A stretch of 64,000 nucleotides of DNA from Paenibacillus donghaensis. GTDB taxonomy: Bacteria > Bacillota > Bacilli > Paenibacillales > Paenibacillaceae. Both the position numbers and the translations under genes were made by a program. Positions 25,324-32,746 of this stretch are shown in pieces (position 1 is the stretch's first letter; every line of letters begins with the position of its first letter). The stretch lies in the NCBI RefSeq assembly GCF_002192415.1, contig NZ_CP021780.1, positions 3,720,001 through 3,784,000 of the forward strand. The letters run 5' to 3'. Below the pieces are notes generated by a model. The model made no database searches. It was not told the origin of the DNA and was given only the letters and a program-made list of their open reading frames with translations.

Positions 25324-25733
25324 CAGCTCACACCTCCTTTCAAGGCGACCATATCAGCCTGCAAAGTCAGCGTCAGCTCATACAGATCAGCAAGAGCTAC
25401 CTGTGCGCTTGTGGCATCTCCCTGCGCTGTCAGCAGTTGCTCATAGGTGTCTGCGAGGGCAAGCTGTAAAGTCTCTACCTCTGTCAGTTGCGGCGCGTGG
25501 TCCGCTTGGTACTGCTCCCACAGTGCCGCCAGCTCCACATCTGTACGCTCGACCAGATCGTCACCCTCAACGTGCCAGCGTGGAATTACGCCGTTATACC
25601 AGAGGTCCAGGTTAAAGTGTCTGCCTCCATCTTCGGTGACCAGCAGATCGCCTGGCTCCGGCTGCTCGAACGCATCAGAAAAAGCGCGGATCACGTTGCC
25701 CTCAGTGTCTACGCGGATATAGTGTTTATACAT
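25323..25733 (-). CDS. Phage tail-region protein, XkdW-like position
   Basis: A 136-residue protein. The N-terminal 60 residues are beta-rich (MYKHYIRVDTEGNVIRAFSD, HFNLDLWYNGVIPRW); the rest is helical and coiled-coil-like. Its place between the tail fibre and the tiny CD1375-like gene matches XkdW-type proteins, possibly tail fibre assembly. Function inferred from position only. Confidence 0.65.
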   Translation of the reverse strand: MYKHYIRVDTEGNVIRAFSDAFEQPEPGDLLVTEDGGRHFNLDLWYNGVIPRWHVEGDDLVERTDVELAALWEQYQADHAPQLTEVETLQLALADTYEQLLTAQGDATSAQVALADLYELTLTLQADMVALKGGVS

Positions 25734-25744
25734 GTCGTCCCCCC

Positions 25745-26938
25745 TTATAGTTCAGCATCTGCGGCAAAGTGGAAAAATCGTCGATTAGTTGTAGATCCAT
25801 TCAGAGTGTAATTATGCCGGATTCCCGCTTCGTCTCCGATGCATGCGACACCAGATGATATAGTACGGTCAGCAGTACCATCACTCACCATACCAACGCC
25901 GCCCCCTTTACCATAAGCCGTCACTGTCGGTGTTACACGCTTGCGTGTCTTAAACGATGTATACCCAAAGTGAGGGCCACCTACCGTACCGTCTTCGGAT
26001 ACACCATATAGCGATCCATTTTCAGTCGCCGTACCCGGTGCATCCTCAAGATAATAACTTTTTTCATAGTATCGTTGACATAAAGCCAACTCATCGGCCA
26101 GGCTTCGCGGCTGATAAGGCAAAGCAACAGCGCCGATATTGACTTGTGCTTGCGCAATATCCACATACCCCGTTGACCAACTGCCTACCACTCCACTCGG
26201 CGCGGATATGATGGTATTCCCAGCCTTGTGTATAACAAGCGACAAGGCCAAATAACTCCCATCACCCACCGTTTTACCAGCAATGCTAGGCACAGATATA
26301 CTAACCGTGACTTTTTGCCATGCTGTCGTCAGATTGACAGTTGGCACCTCCGCTGCAGTATGGACTTCTGCCGATCCCCCCGATCCGAAATTTTGAATAG
26401 CCAAAACTCCCACGGCTCTGGCAGCATTGGCTTTCACCCAAATAGTAAAGGTGACTTTCTGCCCGGCAAAGTTACGTACATCTTCAATTGCCTGGTGGAA
26501 TCGGATTAGCGATTGTGTCTGTAGAGCAGATAAAGTCAGGATATTGAAGCGTGCGAAATGCTTGGGGTTGCCCGGTACGACCGTCTGTCCGGCGGCAAAA
26601 TCCTGGCGTACCCAGCTGCTTGTATTCCCCGTAACAGATCCTGCATATATCTGGCTCCACCACCGATCAGGACCGTATCCATATGCATTTGATCCGTCCC
26701 CTCCAGGCAGCACCGAAGTTCCCCGCTGCCATATCTCAAACCCTCCGTTAATTAACGCCTGCTGGTTTTTGTTATATAGGATGTTCTCTGCTGCCGGAAA
26801 TAGTGTGTCTGGCCCGGAAGCATTACCGACATATAAATCCTTGGTATCCGTGCAATAGCCCGGCTCACCGACAGCCAGACCGCCCAATGCCGCCAGCTGC
26901 GCCTTAGTCCCGCGCCGTACTTGTATCTTATTAGCCAT
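25745..26938 (-). CDS. Phage tail fibre / receptor-binding protein
   Basis: A 397-residue protein. The N-terminal 45 residues (KIQVRRGTKAQLAALGGLAV, GEPGYCTDTKDLYVG) are the short attachment motif shared by many phage fibres. Residues about 60-290 look like a carbohydrate-binding jelly roll (LINGGFEIWQRGTS, GPDRWW...), and the C-terminus is a beta-rich tip. It probably recognises the cell wall. The neighbour at 26954 has a similar N-terminus. AAGGAGGG precedes the ATG. Confidence 0.82.
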   Translation of the reverse strand: MANKIQVRRGTKAQLAALGGLAVGEPGYCTDTKDLYVGNASGPDTLFPAAENILYNKNQQALINGGFEIWQRGTSVLPGGDGSNAYGYGPDRWWSQIYAGSVTGNTSSWVRQDFAAGQTVVPGNPKHFARFNILTLSALQTQSLIRFHQAIEDVRNFAGQKVTFTIWVKANAARAVGVLAIQNFGSGGSAEVHTAAEVPTVNLTTAWQKVTVSISVPSIAGKTVGDGSYLALSLVIHKAGNTIISAPSGVVGSWSTGYVDIAQAQVNIGAVALPYQPRSLADELALCQRYYEKSYYLEDAPGTATENGSLYGVSEDGTVGGPHFGYTSFKTRKRVTPTVTAYGKGGGVGMVSDGTADRTISSGVACIGDEAGIRHNYTLNGSTTNRRFFHFAADAEL

Positions 26939-26953
26939 AATGTACAGCCCTCC

Positions 26954-27820
26954 TTAAAATGTACCGCCGTCAATAACTGCCATCTGAGCGTCTATTGCCT
27001 GAGCTGTCCGCTGCGGCGTCATGTACTTAACCGCACTCGATCCAGCCTCTGCCTCAGCCTGAGTAGCTACTCCATAGTTGCCCACGCTAGCCAAGCCCAC
27101 ATCTGTTGCGGTCAGCGTCACGGCTCCGGTCCGGCCAGCCACCGATGATACAGCCCCGGTAGGCGCGAGGATCTCCTGCCAGTTAGCCAGCGTTGCGGCT
27201 CCTGCCACTCGTAGGATATAGGTCTTGTTTAGGTCCGTCCGAATTGCAATGTCTCCGACCTCAGCCGTCAACGCCAGCATGGCCGTTTGGGTGGCAACGA
27301 CAAAGGTATCTGAGATAGCCAGTGCAGGTAGTACGCTATCCGGTAGTTTGCCTCCAGCCCCCAAAATCGGGATGTTGCCTACTGCCGTGCCCGTATCCTT
27401 GCTGGCTGCGGTCCCTGCATCCGATATTTTGGATAGAGTCAAGGTTGGGATATCCGCTGCTGTGATGTTTGTCGCGCTTGTAACTCGACCCTTGGCGTCA
27501 ATGGTCAGTTTAGTAAATTGACCAGCCGTCGCCCCGCTGTTTGCAAGCACAACAGTGATGGTGCGGTTGGCGGACCCGTCAAAAGTGGTAGATCCTGTTG
27601 CATCCCCACCTAATGCAATGGTCCGGGCCGTTTCCAGTTTGACCGCCGTTTCTGCCGCAGCCTGATCCGGGTTAATTAGGATCTTCCCGCCTGCTCCATC
27701 TCCCACCCACATCTTACCGGTATCCAGCGTGACCATCGGCTCCCCAGCTTCAAGGACTGCCGCTGCCGCATTAGCAGCAAGCCCGCGTTTTAGTTTAATC
27801 GTTGTTGGTACGACTGCCAT
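26954..27820 (-). CDS. Phage tail fibre protein
   Basis: A 288-residue fibre-like protein. It begins TTIKLKRGLAANAAAAVLEA and GEPMVTLDTGKMWVGDGAGG, the same attachment motif as its neighbour. Residues about 70-130 are a beta-rich LGGDATGSTTFDGSAN-type region, followed by TVATQTAMLALTAEVGDIAI and SVAGRTGAVTLTATDVGL, both common in fibre shafts. Strong AAGGAGG site. Likely part of the same fibre or baseplate complex. Confidence 0.8.
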   Translation of the reverse strand: MAVVPTTIKLKRGLAANAAAAVLEAGEPMVTLDTGKMWVGDGAGGKILINPDQAAAETAVKLETARTIALGGDATGSTTFDGSANRTITVVLANSGATAGQFTKLTIDAKGRVTSATNITAADIPTLTLSKISDAGTAASKDTGTAVGNIPILGAGGKLPDSVLPALAISDTFVVATQTAMLALTAEVGDIAIRTDLNKTYILRVAGAATLANWQEILAPTGAVSSVAGRTGAVTLTATDVGLASVGNYGVATQAEAEAGSSAVKYMTPQRTAQAIDAQMAVIDGGTF

Positions 27821-27834
27821 CTATGATTCCTCCT

Positions 27835-28608
27835 TTATATCGTTCCACCGTCAATGACTGGACCACCTGGAGGGGTGTCAAATCCACCGCCATCAATCGG
27901 CATATATGCCAAAAAATCCTCTAATGCCTCCACCTTTGCTTTGACCGACACCAAGTCAGGTATAGGATCTGAACCGTCACTGTTGTGGCTGCTACCGTGT
28001 GCACCTGGTGTAGCCGTCCCTGTAGCCGTTACGGTCATGGTCTTAGTGGTTGGGTTAGTCGATACAGTGATCCCCGTCCCGCCTGTTACCGTGAGCGTAT
28101 CGGACTTTGCTGCAGCTGTAATGTTGTTAACCTGGGCGAAGGCGTTTTGATTAACCTCAGCCCCTGTCGCAACACCGGCCAGCTTGGACTTTTCAGCCGC
28201 CGTGGTGTGCAGGCTGACATTGTCCACGTGGGCCTTGGTCGCTTCCAGGTTGATAGCTGGGGCTGTCAGCGCACCAGGCTTACCGGTGATGCCTTTGCTC
28301 AAGGTAAACAGGCTAGACAGCAGTGCGGTCAGTGTGCCGGTTAAGCTAGGCGTTGCGGTGTCAATGGCTGTCCGGTTACCGATTACGCTGTCTGTAGCCG
28401 ATCCTGCGCCGCCAGCTCCCGCTGTGAGTCCCGCAAGCTTGGCCTTTTCGGCAGCTGTGGTATGGATGTTCCCGTTCCCTGTGTGAGAAGCCAGCGCGGA
28501 TATGTCTGCATCGATGTCCTGCTGCACGCGGTCAAAGCCGATATTGATATTCTCGAAGTCCTCACTGATCTTCCGGCTTCCGATCAGATTCGCGAACCGG
28601 TTTGCCAT
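27835..28608 (-). CDS. Phage tail fibre / baseplate protein
   Basis: A 257-residue protein starting MANRFANLIGSRKISEDFEN. It contains the shaft-type repeats NIHTTAAEKAKLAGLTAGAG and SLHTTAAEKSKLAGVATGAE, which recur in phage fibres, and ends with a Gly/Pro-rich DGGGFDTPPGGPVIDGG tail. It overlaps the upstream gene by 47 nt. Confidence 0.8.
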   Translation of the reverse strand: MANRFANLIGSRKISEDFENINIGFDRVQQDIDADISALASHTGNGNIHTTAAEKAKLAGLTAGAGGAGSATDSVIGNRTAIDTATPSLTGTLTALLSSLFTLSKGITGKPGALTAPAINLEATKAHVDNVSLHTTAAEKSKLAGVATGAEVNQNAFAQVNNITAAAKSDTLTVTGGTGITVSTNPTTKTMTVTATGTATPGAHGSSHNSDGSDPIPDLVSVKAKVEALEDFLAYMPIDGGGFDTPPGGPVIDGGTI

Positions 28609-28789
28609 GATCTCTCACTTCCTTTCTGATCGCCTGCAGCCGGTCCTCTACTGCCTTGCCGACTCCGATCAAGATGTCAGTCTCCTGCCCAGGATGGTAG
28701 GGGATCAGCGCCATCATGACTGCACATATTTCCGCAACCGGCTGCAGAGGGTCAAGCTCAATGAATACTTTAGGCTTGATAATCGCCAA
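28562..28789 (-). CDS. 75-residue phage protein
   Basis: A soluble helical protein (IIKPKVFIELDPLQPVAEIC, then GQETDILIGVGKAVEDRLQA). The start is probably TTG 28789, with AAGGAGG spaced 8 nt; the ATG at 28807 would place that site inside the coding region. The 47-nt overlap with the fibre gene suggests coupling. It may be a small baseplate protein; no family recognised. Confidence 0.55.
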   Translation of the reverse strand: MAIIKPKVFIELDPLQPVAEICAVMMALIPYHPGQETDILIGVGKAVEDRLQAIRKEVRDHGKPVRESDRKPEDQ

Positions 28790-28888
28790 GAGTATAGCCT
28801 CCTTCATTTTTTAATAAGAGGAAAAACCTCCCAATCTGTCGAAATGGTAGGTTGTTAGACCCACTTCATGAGAAAGGAGGACCATTCA

Positions 28889-29089
28889 ATGAATCCATTA
28901 GAAGTAGCAAAGGAAATTGTTGTCTCCGCACTTGAGAATGGAATAATAAAGTTACCCGAGGCGGACTGCGATACACATGAACAGCTCAGTGAACTGAATG
29001 CCAAAAGAGCTAAAGAAATAGGTAATTATTTCAAAGTAATCACTAAAGCGGTTCATGAAGCCAACAACAAGAACTTTAGCTTTGAATAA
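28889..29089 (+). CDS. 66-residue protein, rightward cargo gene within the late region
   Basis: MNPLEVAKEIVVSALENGII, then LPEADCDTHEQLSELNAKRA: a soluble helical protein. GGAGG lies 9 nt before ATG 28889. It is transcribed against the late operon and followed by its own candidate terminator, the layout of a moron (cargo gene expressed from the prophage). Function unknown. Confidence 0.7.
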   Translation: MNPLEVAKEIVVSALENGIIKLPEADCDTHEQLSELNAKRAKEIGNYFKVITKAVHEANNKNFSFE

Positions 29090-29228
29090 GCGAAGCTAGA
29101 GAGGATACAAGCGAGGGCAGACTTTCTATTCGGTCTGTCTCTTTGCTTCTCATAGACTCTTGAATGTAAATGCAAAGTTGAATCACCGTTTCGTTAACCT
29201 TTAATTCTGCGGCATCATTAATAAGCAT
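29076..29228 (-). CDS. 50-residue helical protein
   Basis: The frame begins MLINDAAELKVNETVIQLCI and ends SLVSSLASLIQS. GGAGG lies 10 nt upstream of ATG 29228. It overlaps the 3' end of the convergent cargo gene by 14 nt. The good ribosome site is the main support. Function unknown. Confidence 0.5.
   Translation of the reverse strand: MLINDAAELKVNETVIQLCIYIQESMRSKETDRIESLPSLVSSLASLIQS
29116..29145 (+). terminator. Candidate terminator of the rightward cargo gene
   Basis: GGCAGAC (29116-29122) pairs with GTCTGTC (29133-29139), followed by a T-rich stretch, 27 nt after the stop. It lies inside the opposite 50-residue gene. Confidence 0.55.
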
Positions 29229-29253
29229 GCTTAACTCCTCCATTTCCTCAACA

Positions 29254-29281
29254 CAAAAAGCCCCGCCAGCTTTGGCGAGAC
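29254..29281 (-). terminator. Terminator after the 29299-29523 gene
   Basis: On the minus strand GTCTCGCCA-AAGC-TGGCGGGGC forms an imperfect hairpin followed by five T, just after the stop at 29299. Confidence 0.7.
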
Positions 29282-29298
29282 TCCGTGAGTTGGGTATG

Positions 29299-29523
29299 TT
29301 ATTTTTGTGGCTCAGTGCTGGTAGCTTTAATCAAAAGATTGTTGTTTTCGTCAAGTAGCCTCTGCTCGATCTTATAACCGCCCGGGTGATCTGTGTACAG
29401 CATAATTATATCAGTGGCCAAAAGATCAACGCGTTCAAGGTTAGACGGCAGTTCATATAAAAAAGTATCTGAGAGCAAAAAGTTCCCATTGTATTTCTTG
29501 TTCAAATCTAAACTAATTTCCAT
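29299..29523 (-). CDS. 74-residue phage protein
   Basis: MEISLDLNKKYNGNFLLSDT and a C-terminal YKIEQRLLDENNNLLIKATS: a small beta-rich soluble protein. A GGGGGGGTG site precedes the ATG. It lies 22 nt downstream of the secreted stalk-domain gene and shares its terminator, so the two form a small cargo operon. Function unknown. Confidence 0.65.
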   Translation of the reverse strand: MEISLDLNKKYNGNFLLSDTFLYELPSNLERVDLLATDIIMLYTDHPGGYKIEQRLLDENNNLLIKATSTEPQK

Positions 29524-29545
29524 GATAGCACCCCCCCCTTTTTAG

Positions 29546-30073
29546 TTATTTTTGAAGCTGGTTAATCTGGGCTTGCAGCTCTGCGATTTCGCTATTGGCT
29601 GCATCAAGTTTTGTCTGCATGGACGTTATTTGCTTCGTATACTCATTTACATTGAACTGAAAAATCTCTTTGTTACTCTCGGATGTGGAAGCTTCGATGT
29701 TCTTTTCTTCTTTGGCTATCTTACTCTGAATATCAGCAATGGATTCCTGGTAGGTTTTAATCTGCTGCTTTTTTAAATCCACACTAATGTTTAGTCGGCT
29801 TATTTCAACTTCAGCAGGTACCTTACCTTCTACCAACATAATAATTTTCTTCCCTTCCACCTTTAAGTCTGATCCGGTTGCATCGGCCACGGCCCTTACA
29901 GGAGCGTAAGCAGATCCGTTTATAATAACTGCGTCCGACACCTTCACCCCTGCTTTTTCGATAGTAAATAGACCTTGGACTTTCTGCCCTATTAATCCAA
30001 CAGAATCCGCGAATACAGAAGTACCAGCAAACAGTAACGCCCCTACAATGACGCCCGAAACGAATTTTTTCAA
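29546..30073 (-). CDS. Secreted stalk-domain coiled-coil protein
   Basis: A 175-residue exported protein. The signal peptide MKKFVSGVIVGALLFAGTSV ends at VFA with likely cleavage before DS. Next is a copper-amine-oxidase-like stalk domain (VSDAVIINGSAYAPVRAVAD, ATGSDLKVEGKKIIM), then about 90 residues of coiled coil (SVDLKKQQIKTYQESIADIQ ... EIAELQAQINQLQK). TTG start with GAGGAG upstream; the longer frame lacks a site. It is not a virion protein by type; a prophage cargo product acting at the host surface is likely. Confidence 0.78.
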   Translation of the reverse strand: MKKFVSGVIVGALLFAGTSVFADSVGLIGQKVQGLFTIEKAGVKVSDAVIINGSAYAPVRAVADATGSDLKVEGKKIIMLVEGKVPAEVEISRLNISVDLKKQQIKTYQESIADIQSKIAKEEKNIEASTSESNKEIFQFNVNEYTKQITSMQTKLDAANSEIAELQAQINQLQK

Positions 30074-30139
30074 AGTGAACACTCCTCTGGAAATGATTTC
30101 TACTCCTATTATCGTCACAAAGCGATAAAAGTTTCAACC

Positions 30140-32374
30140 TTATTTAGGAATGTTAACCTGAGCTAGTAGGGCGCCTGTTCTGCCGAAAAGTTTTAAGTTT
30201 CGTGTAGTGAGGTCAAAGCCTAAATTATACCCAGATTCGCTTGCGTTGGCCTTACTGTTTAGTTCGGCCTGCAGCCCTTCAATACTTGTCGTCCTTAGAC
30301 CATACACCCGTTCAGGGCTGGTAAACTCGATATCGCCAGAAAGCCTAGTCCTATCGGAAAAGGAGAGGATTTGCAACGGACCATCTGCATAGACAAACGA
30401 AAAGCCTACATTAGCATACATACCTGCAATCTCCTGGCCACTCTCATCCCAGAATCCAACGCCCCCGTAATGCCCCCGTCCATCATTAGCTATGGACACG
30501 CGCTTGACGCCGCTGGAGTCATACGATCTAAGCCCGGTTGGCGTGACCTCTATACGCTCTCCGTCGGGGCTAGTCCGGATCAGGGCACCAGTGATCGTCC
30601 CTCCGCTGAAGGAACTGGCGGTGATCGCTCCGGAGAATGACCCACTTGCAGCGACCAGTGCCCCGGTAAACGTCCCGCCTGCTGCCGAGAGGTTACCCGT
30701 AAAGGTGCCCCCTGCTGCGGATAGATCGCCGCTGAATGTACCGGATGCTGCTTGGAGCGCCCCCCGGAATGTGCCTCCTGCAGCATTGAGGTCCCCCGAG
30801 AATGATCCTGTAGCAGCAATCAACTCACCAGCAAAGGAGCCGCTGGCCGCTTGCAAAGCACCCTTGAAGGTGCCGCCTGCTGCGGACAAGTCGCCGCTGA
30901 ATGTGCCGGTCGCCGCCTGAAGCGCGCCCTTGAACGTGCCGGTTGCAGCCACCAACGCTCCAGTAAATGTCCCGCCAACGGCTGACAGGTTGCCCGAGAA
31001 CATCCCGTCTGTGGCTTCCAGCGTCCCGTTAAATTTATAACGGCCAGCAACTGGGTCAAAGTAAATCTTATCTTGCCCTCCTGCTCTGAAGGCAAACTTA
31101 TCGGAGTTGAGCACCACATCGCTACTGTGATCCTCCCGCTCAATATACAGCCCTGCTTCCCGCGTCACCGTCATGCCAAAATAGTCCTTGCCCTCCCGCA
31201 ACGCCGACTTGTTTAGCGCATCGATAGCCGTCTTCAGGGTGCCCCGCGCCGGGAACTCGCTCTGCTGCTCTGACTGTGACGGGGCCTCAATGGTCATACG
31301 CAAGCCGCCGGCAAACGTAAACACCTGGTGCATGATCAGCGTCTGATAGTCCACGATGCCGTTCCACGGGATGTCGGTCCCGCTCCAAGTGGTTACCGTC
31401 TCTAGCCAGCTACTGCCCTCATAGCGTTCAAAGCCGATGACGTCGCCGTGCTCCAGCTGTGGGTAGCCGATCCCCTCAATTACTACAGGTAAATAGGCAA
31501 AGCCATTCAGTGCCGCCAGCAGCCCGTCAGCCATGGCCTGCGTGGCAAAGGGATTCGTCAGCTGCAGCGTGCGGTTATTGTCTCCGCTACCCGCCTCATA
31601 GCTCAGGCCATCGTCTGTATTGTAGATGATCACTACCCGGGTAAAGGTCTTGACCGGATTGGTCTGCTTGACCCGGCTGTAGTCGCCTGCACCGATTTCA
31701 AATACAGGAGCAGCGTTTGCCAAGAAACGTTTGAACTTGGTTACCCCATCCTTGCCGATAAACACGCTAGCACTATTAGCCGATGCGATATAGGCCATCA
31801 TCTGCCGGCAGGTAAAGCCCGCCGGTCCCACCTGGATCACATAGGATGGGTTAATGACCACGCTGCTGTCAGACGTCCAGCCCATCCGCTGCATGATCTC
31901 ATTCCAGATGGCTTGCATGGTGGCCGGATAAGTCAGGGATGAAACGTACAGCTCATCTGCAAAAACCAGTTTGTCGTAACAGGTGAACGTCCATACATCG
32001 TTGACCTTCTCGCGACCGTCCACGAAGAACTCACCGAGAGGCATCCAGTCCGTCCCTGTGCCCGTCCACGGCACATGCGTGTCCAACCATGGGTAAGTAG
32101 CCTCCAGCCAGGTCAGGCCTGCTGTCGTCAGCGACAGGTACGGCACGATACGGGCATTTGCAGGTATGGTCTCATTGGTGCGTAGCTTGATGATCAGCTT
32201 TGACGGTATCGCATTGCCGATCTCAAACCCGCTGGAGAGGCTCAAACTATTTTCAATTGTGAAGTCTACGATTTTCGAAGAGTCATATTCCTCCCCGTGT
32301 ACCGTGGCCTTAACAATGAACTCCCGATCCAGCCGCCGTAAGTAATCCGCATATAGCGGCGATATTGGATACAT
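30140..32374 (-). CDS. Phage tail tip protein (Tal-like) with 11-residue repeat shaft
   Basis: A 744-residue protein. Residues 1-380 (MYPISPLYADYLRRLDREFI, FTCYDKLVFADELYVSSLTY) resemble the conserved tail-associated lysin/baseplate hub of siphophages. Residues 454-585 are twelve 11-residue repeats of the type AAGGTFTGALV. The end is a fibre-like domain (VKRVSIANDGRGHYGGVGFW). It should sit at the tail tip, below the tape-measure protein. No peptidase motif was identified with certainty. Confidence 0.82.
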   Translation of the reverse strand: MYPISPLYADYLRRLDREFIVKATVHGEEYDSSKIVDFTIENSLSLSSGFEIGNAIPSKLIIKLRTNETIPANARIVPYLSLTTAGLTWLEATYPWLDTHVPWTGTGTDWMPLGEFFVDGREKVNDVWTFTCYDKLVFADELYVSSLTYPATMQAIWNEIMQRMGWTSDSSVVINPSYVIQVGPAGFTCRQMMAYIASANSASVFIGKDGVTKFKRFLANAAPVFEIGAGDYSRVKQTNPVKTFTRVVIIYNTDDGLSYEAGSGDNNRTLQLTNPFATQAMADGLLAALNGFAYLPVVIEGIGYPQLEHGDVIGFERYEGSSWLETVTTWSGTDIPWNGIVDYQTLIMHQVFTFAGGLRMTIEAPSQSEQQSEFPARGTLKTAIDALNKSALREGKDYFGMTVTREAGLYIEREDHSSDVVLNSDKFAFRAGGQDKIYFDPVAGRYKFNGTLEATDGMFSGNLSAVGGTFTGALVAATGTFKGALQAATGTFSGDLSAAGGTFKGALQAASGSFAGELIAATGSFSGDLNAAGGTFRGALQAASGTFSGDLSAAGGTFTGNLSAAGGTFTGALVAASGSFSGAITASSFSGGTITGALIRTSPDGERIEVTPTGLRSYDSSGVKRVSIANDGRGHYGGVGFWDESGQEIAGMYANVGFSFVYADGPLQILSFSDRTRLSGDIEFTSPERVYGLRTTSIEGLQAELNSKANASESGYNLGFDLTTRNLKLFGRTGALLAQVNIPK
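30620..31015 (-). repeat. Twelve 33-bp coding repeats in the tail tip gene
   Basis: The translated units all follow A-x-x-G-x-F-x-G-x-L/I-x with exact 11-residue spacing, from residue 454 to 585. They probably form a beta-solenoid or trimeric shaft. Unit number could vary between phages. Confidence 0.9.
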
Positions 32375-32378
32375 GGCG

Positions 32379-32735
32379 TCACTGCTCCGTCAGGGTAATC
32401 TTTAGCCCTGACCACAAGATTTCAGATCCTTTTGCCACGGCGAACGCTGGATTTCGGTTGCCCACGTAAAACCGTTTGGTTTCATAGCCGCCGGTCATAG
32501 GGTCCGGGTACGTCACATTGAAAAAGGTATCGGCCATGGACTTCATGAGGGCCGACAATTCTGCCCAGGTCAATATACCGAAGGTCATGTCCAACTGCCG
32601 CATGACCCGGATACGGTCCCGGTGCAGCTTACCATCGGCTGTCCGGATGGACGATTCCCCGTCGTCCAGGTCAATGATGGTCGGCACAAAGGTTGCCGGG
32701 GAGGCCGCTATGGTCATGCCGTTAATTTTGATCAT
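32379..32735 (-). CDS. Phage distal-tail-region protein, DUF6711-like
   Basis: A 118-residue protein. Residues 39-47 (LHRDRIRVM), then QLDMTFGILTWAELSALMKS, and TFFNVTYPDPMTGGYETKRF are typical of the DUF6711 phage family. Position between the tape-measure and tail tip genes is where distal tail (Dit-like) proteins are found. Function inferred from position. Confidence 0.7.
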   Translation of the reverse strand: MIKINGMTIAASPATFVPTIIDLDDGESSIRTADGKLHRDRIRVMRQLDMTFGILTWAELSALMKSMADTFFNVTYPDPMTGGYETKRFYVGNRNPAFAVAKGSEILWSGLKITLTEQ

Positions 32736-32746
32736 GATGAACCTCC

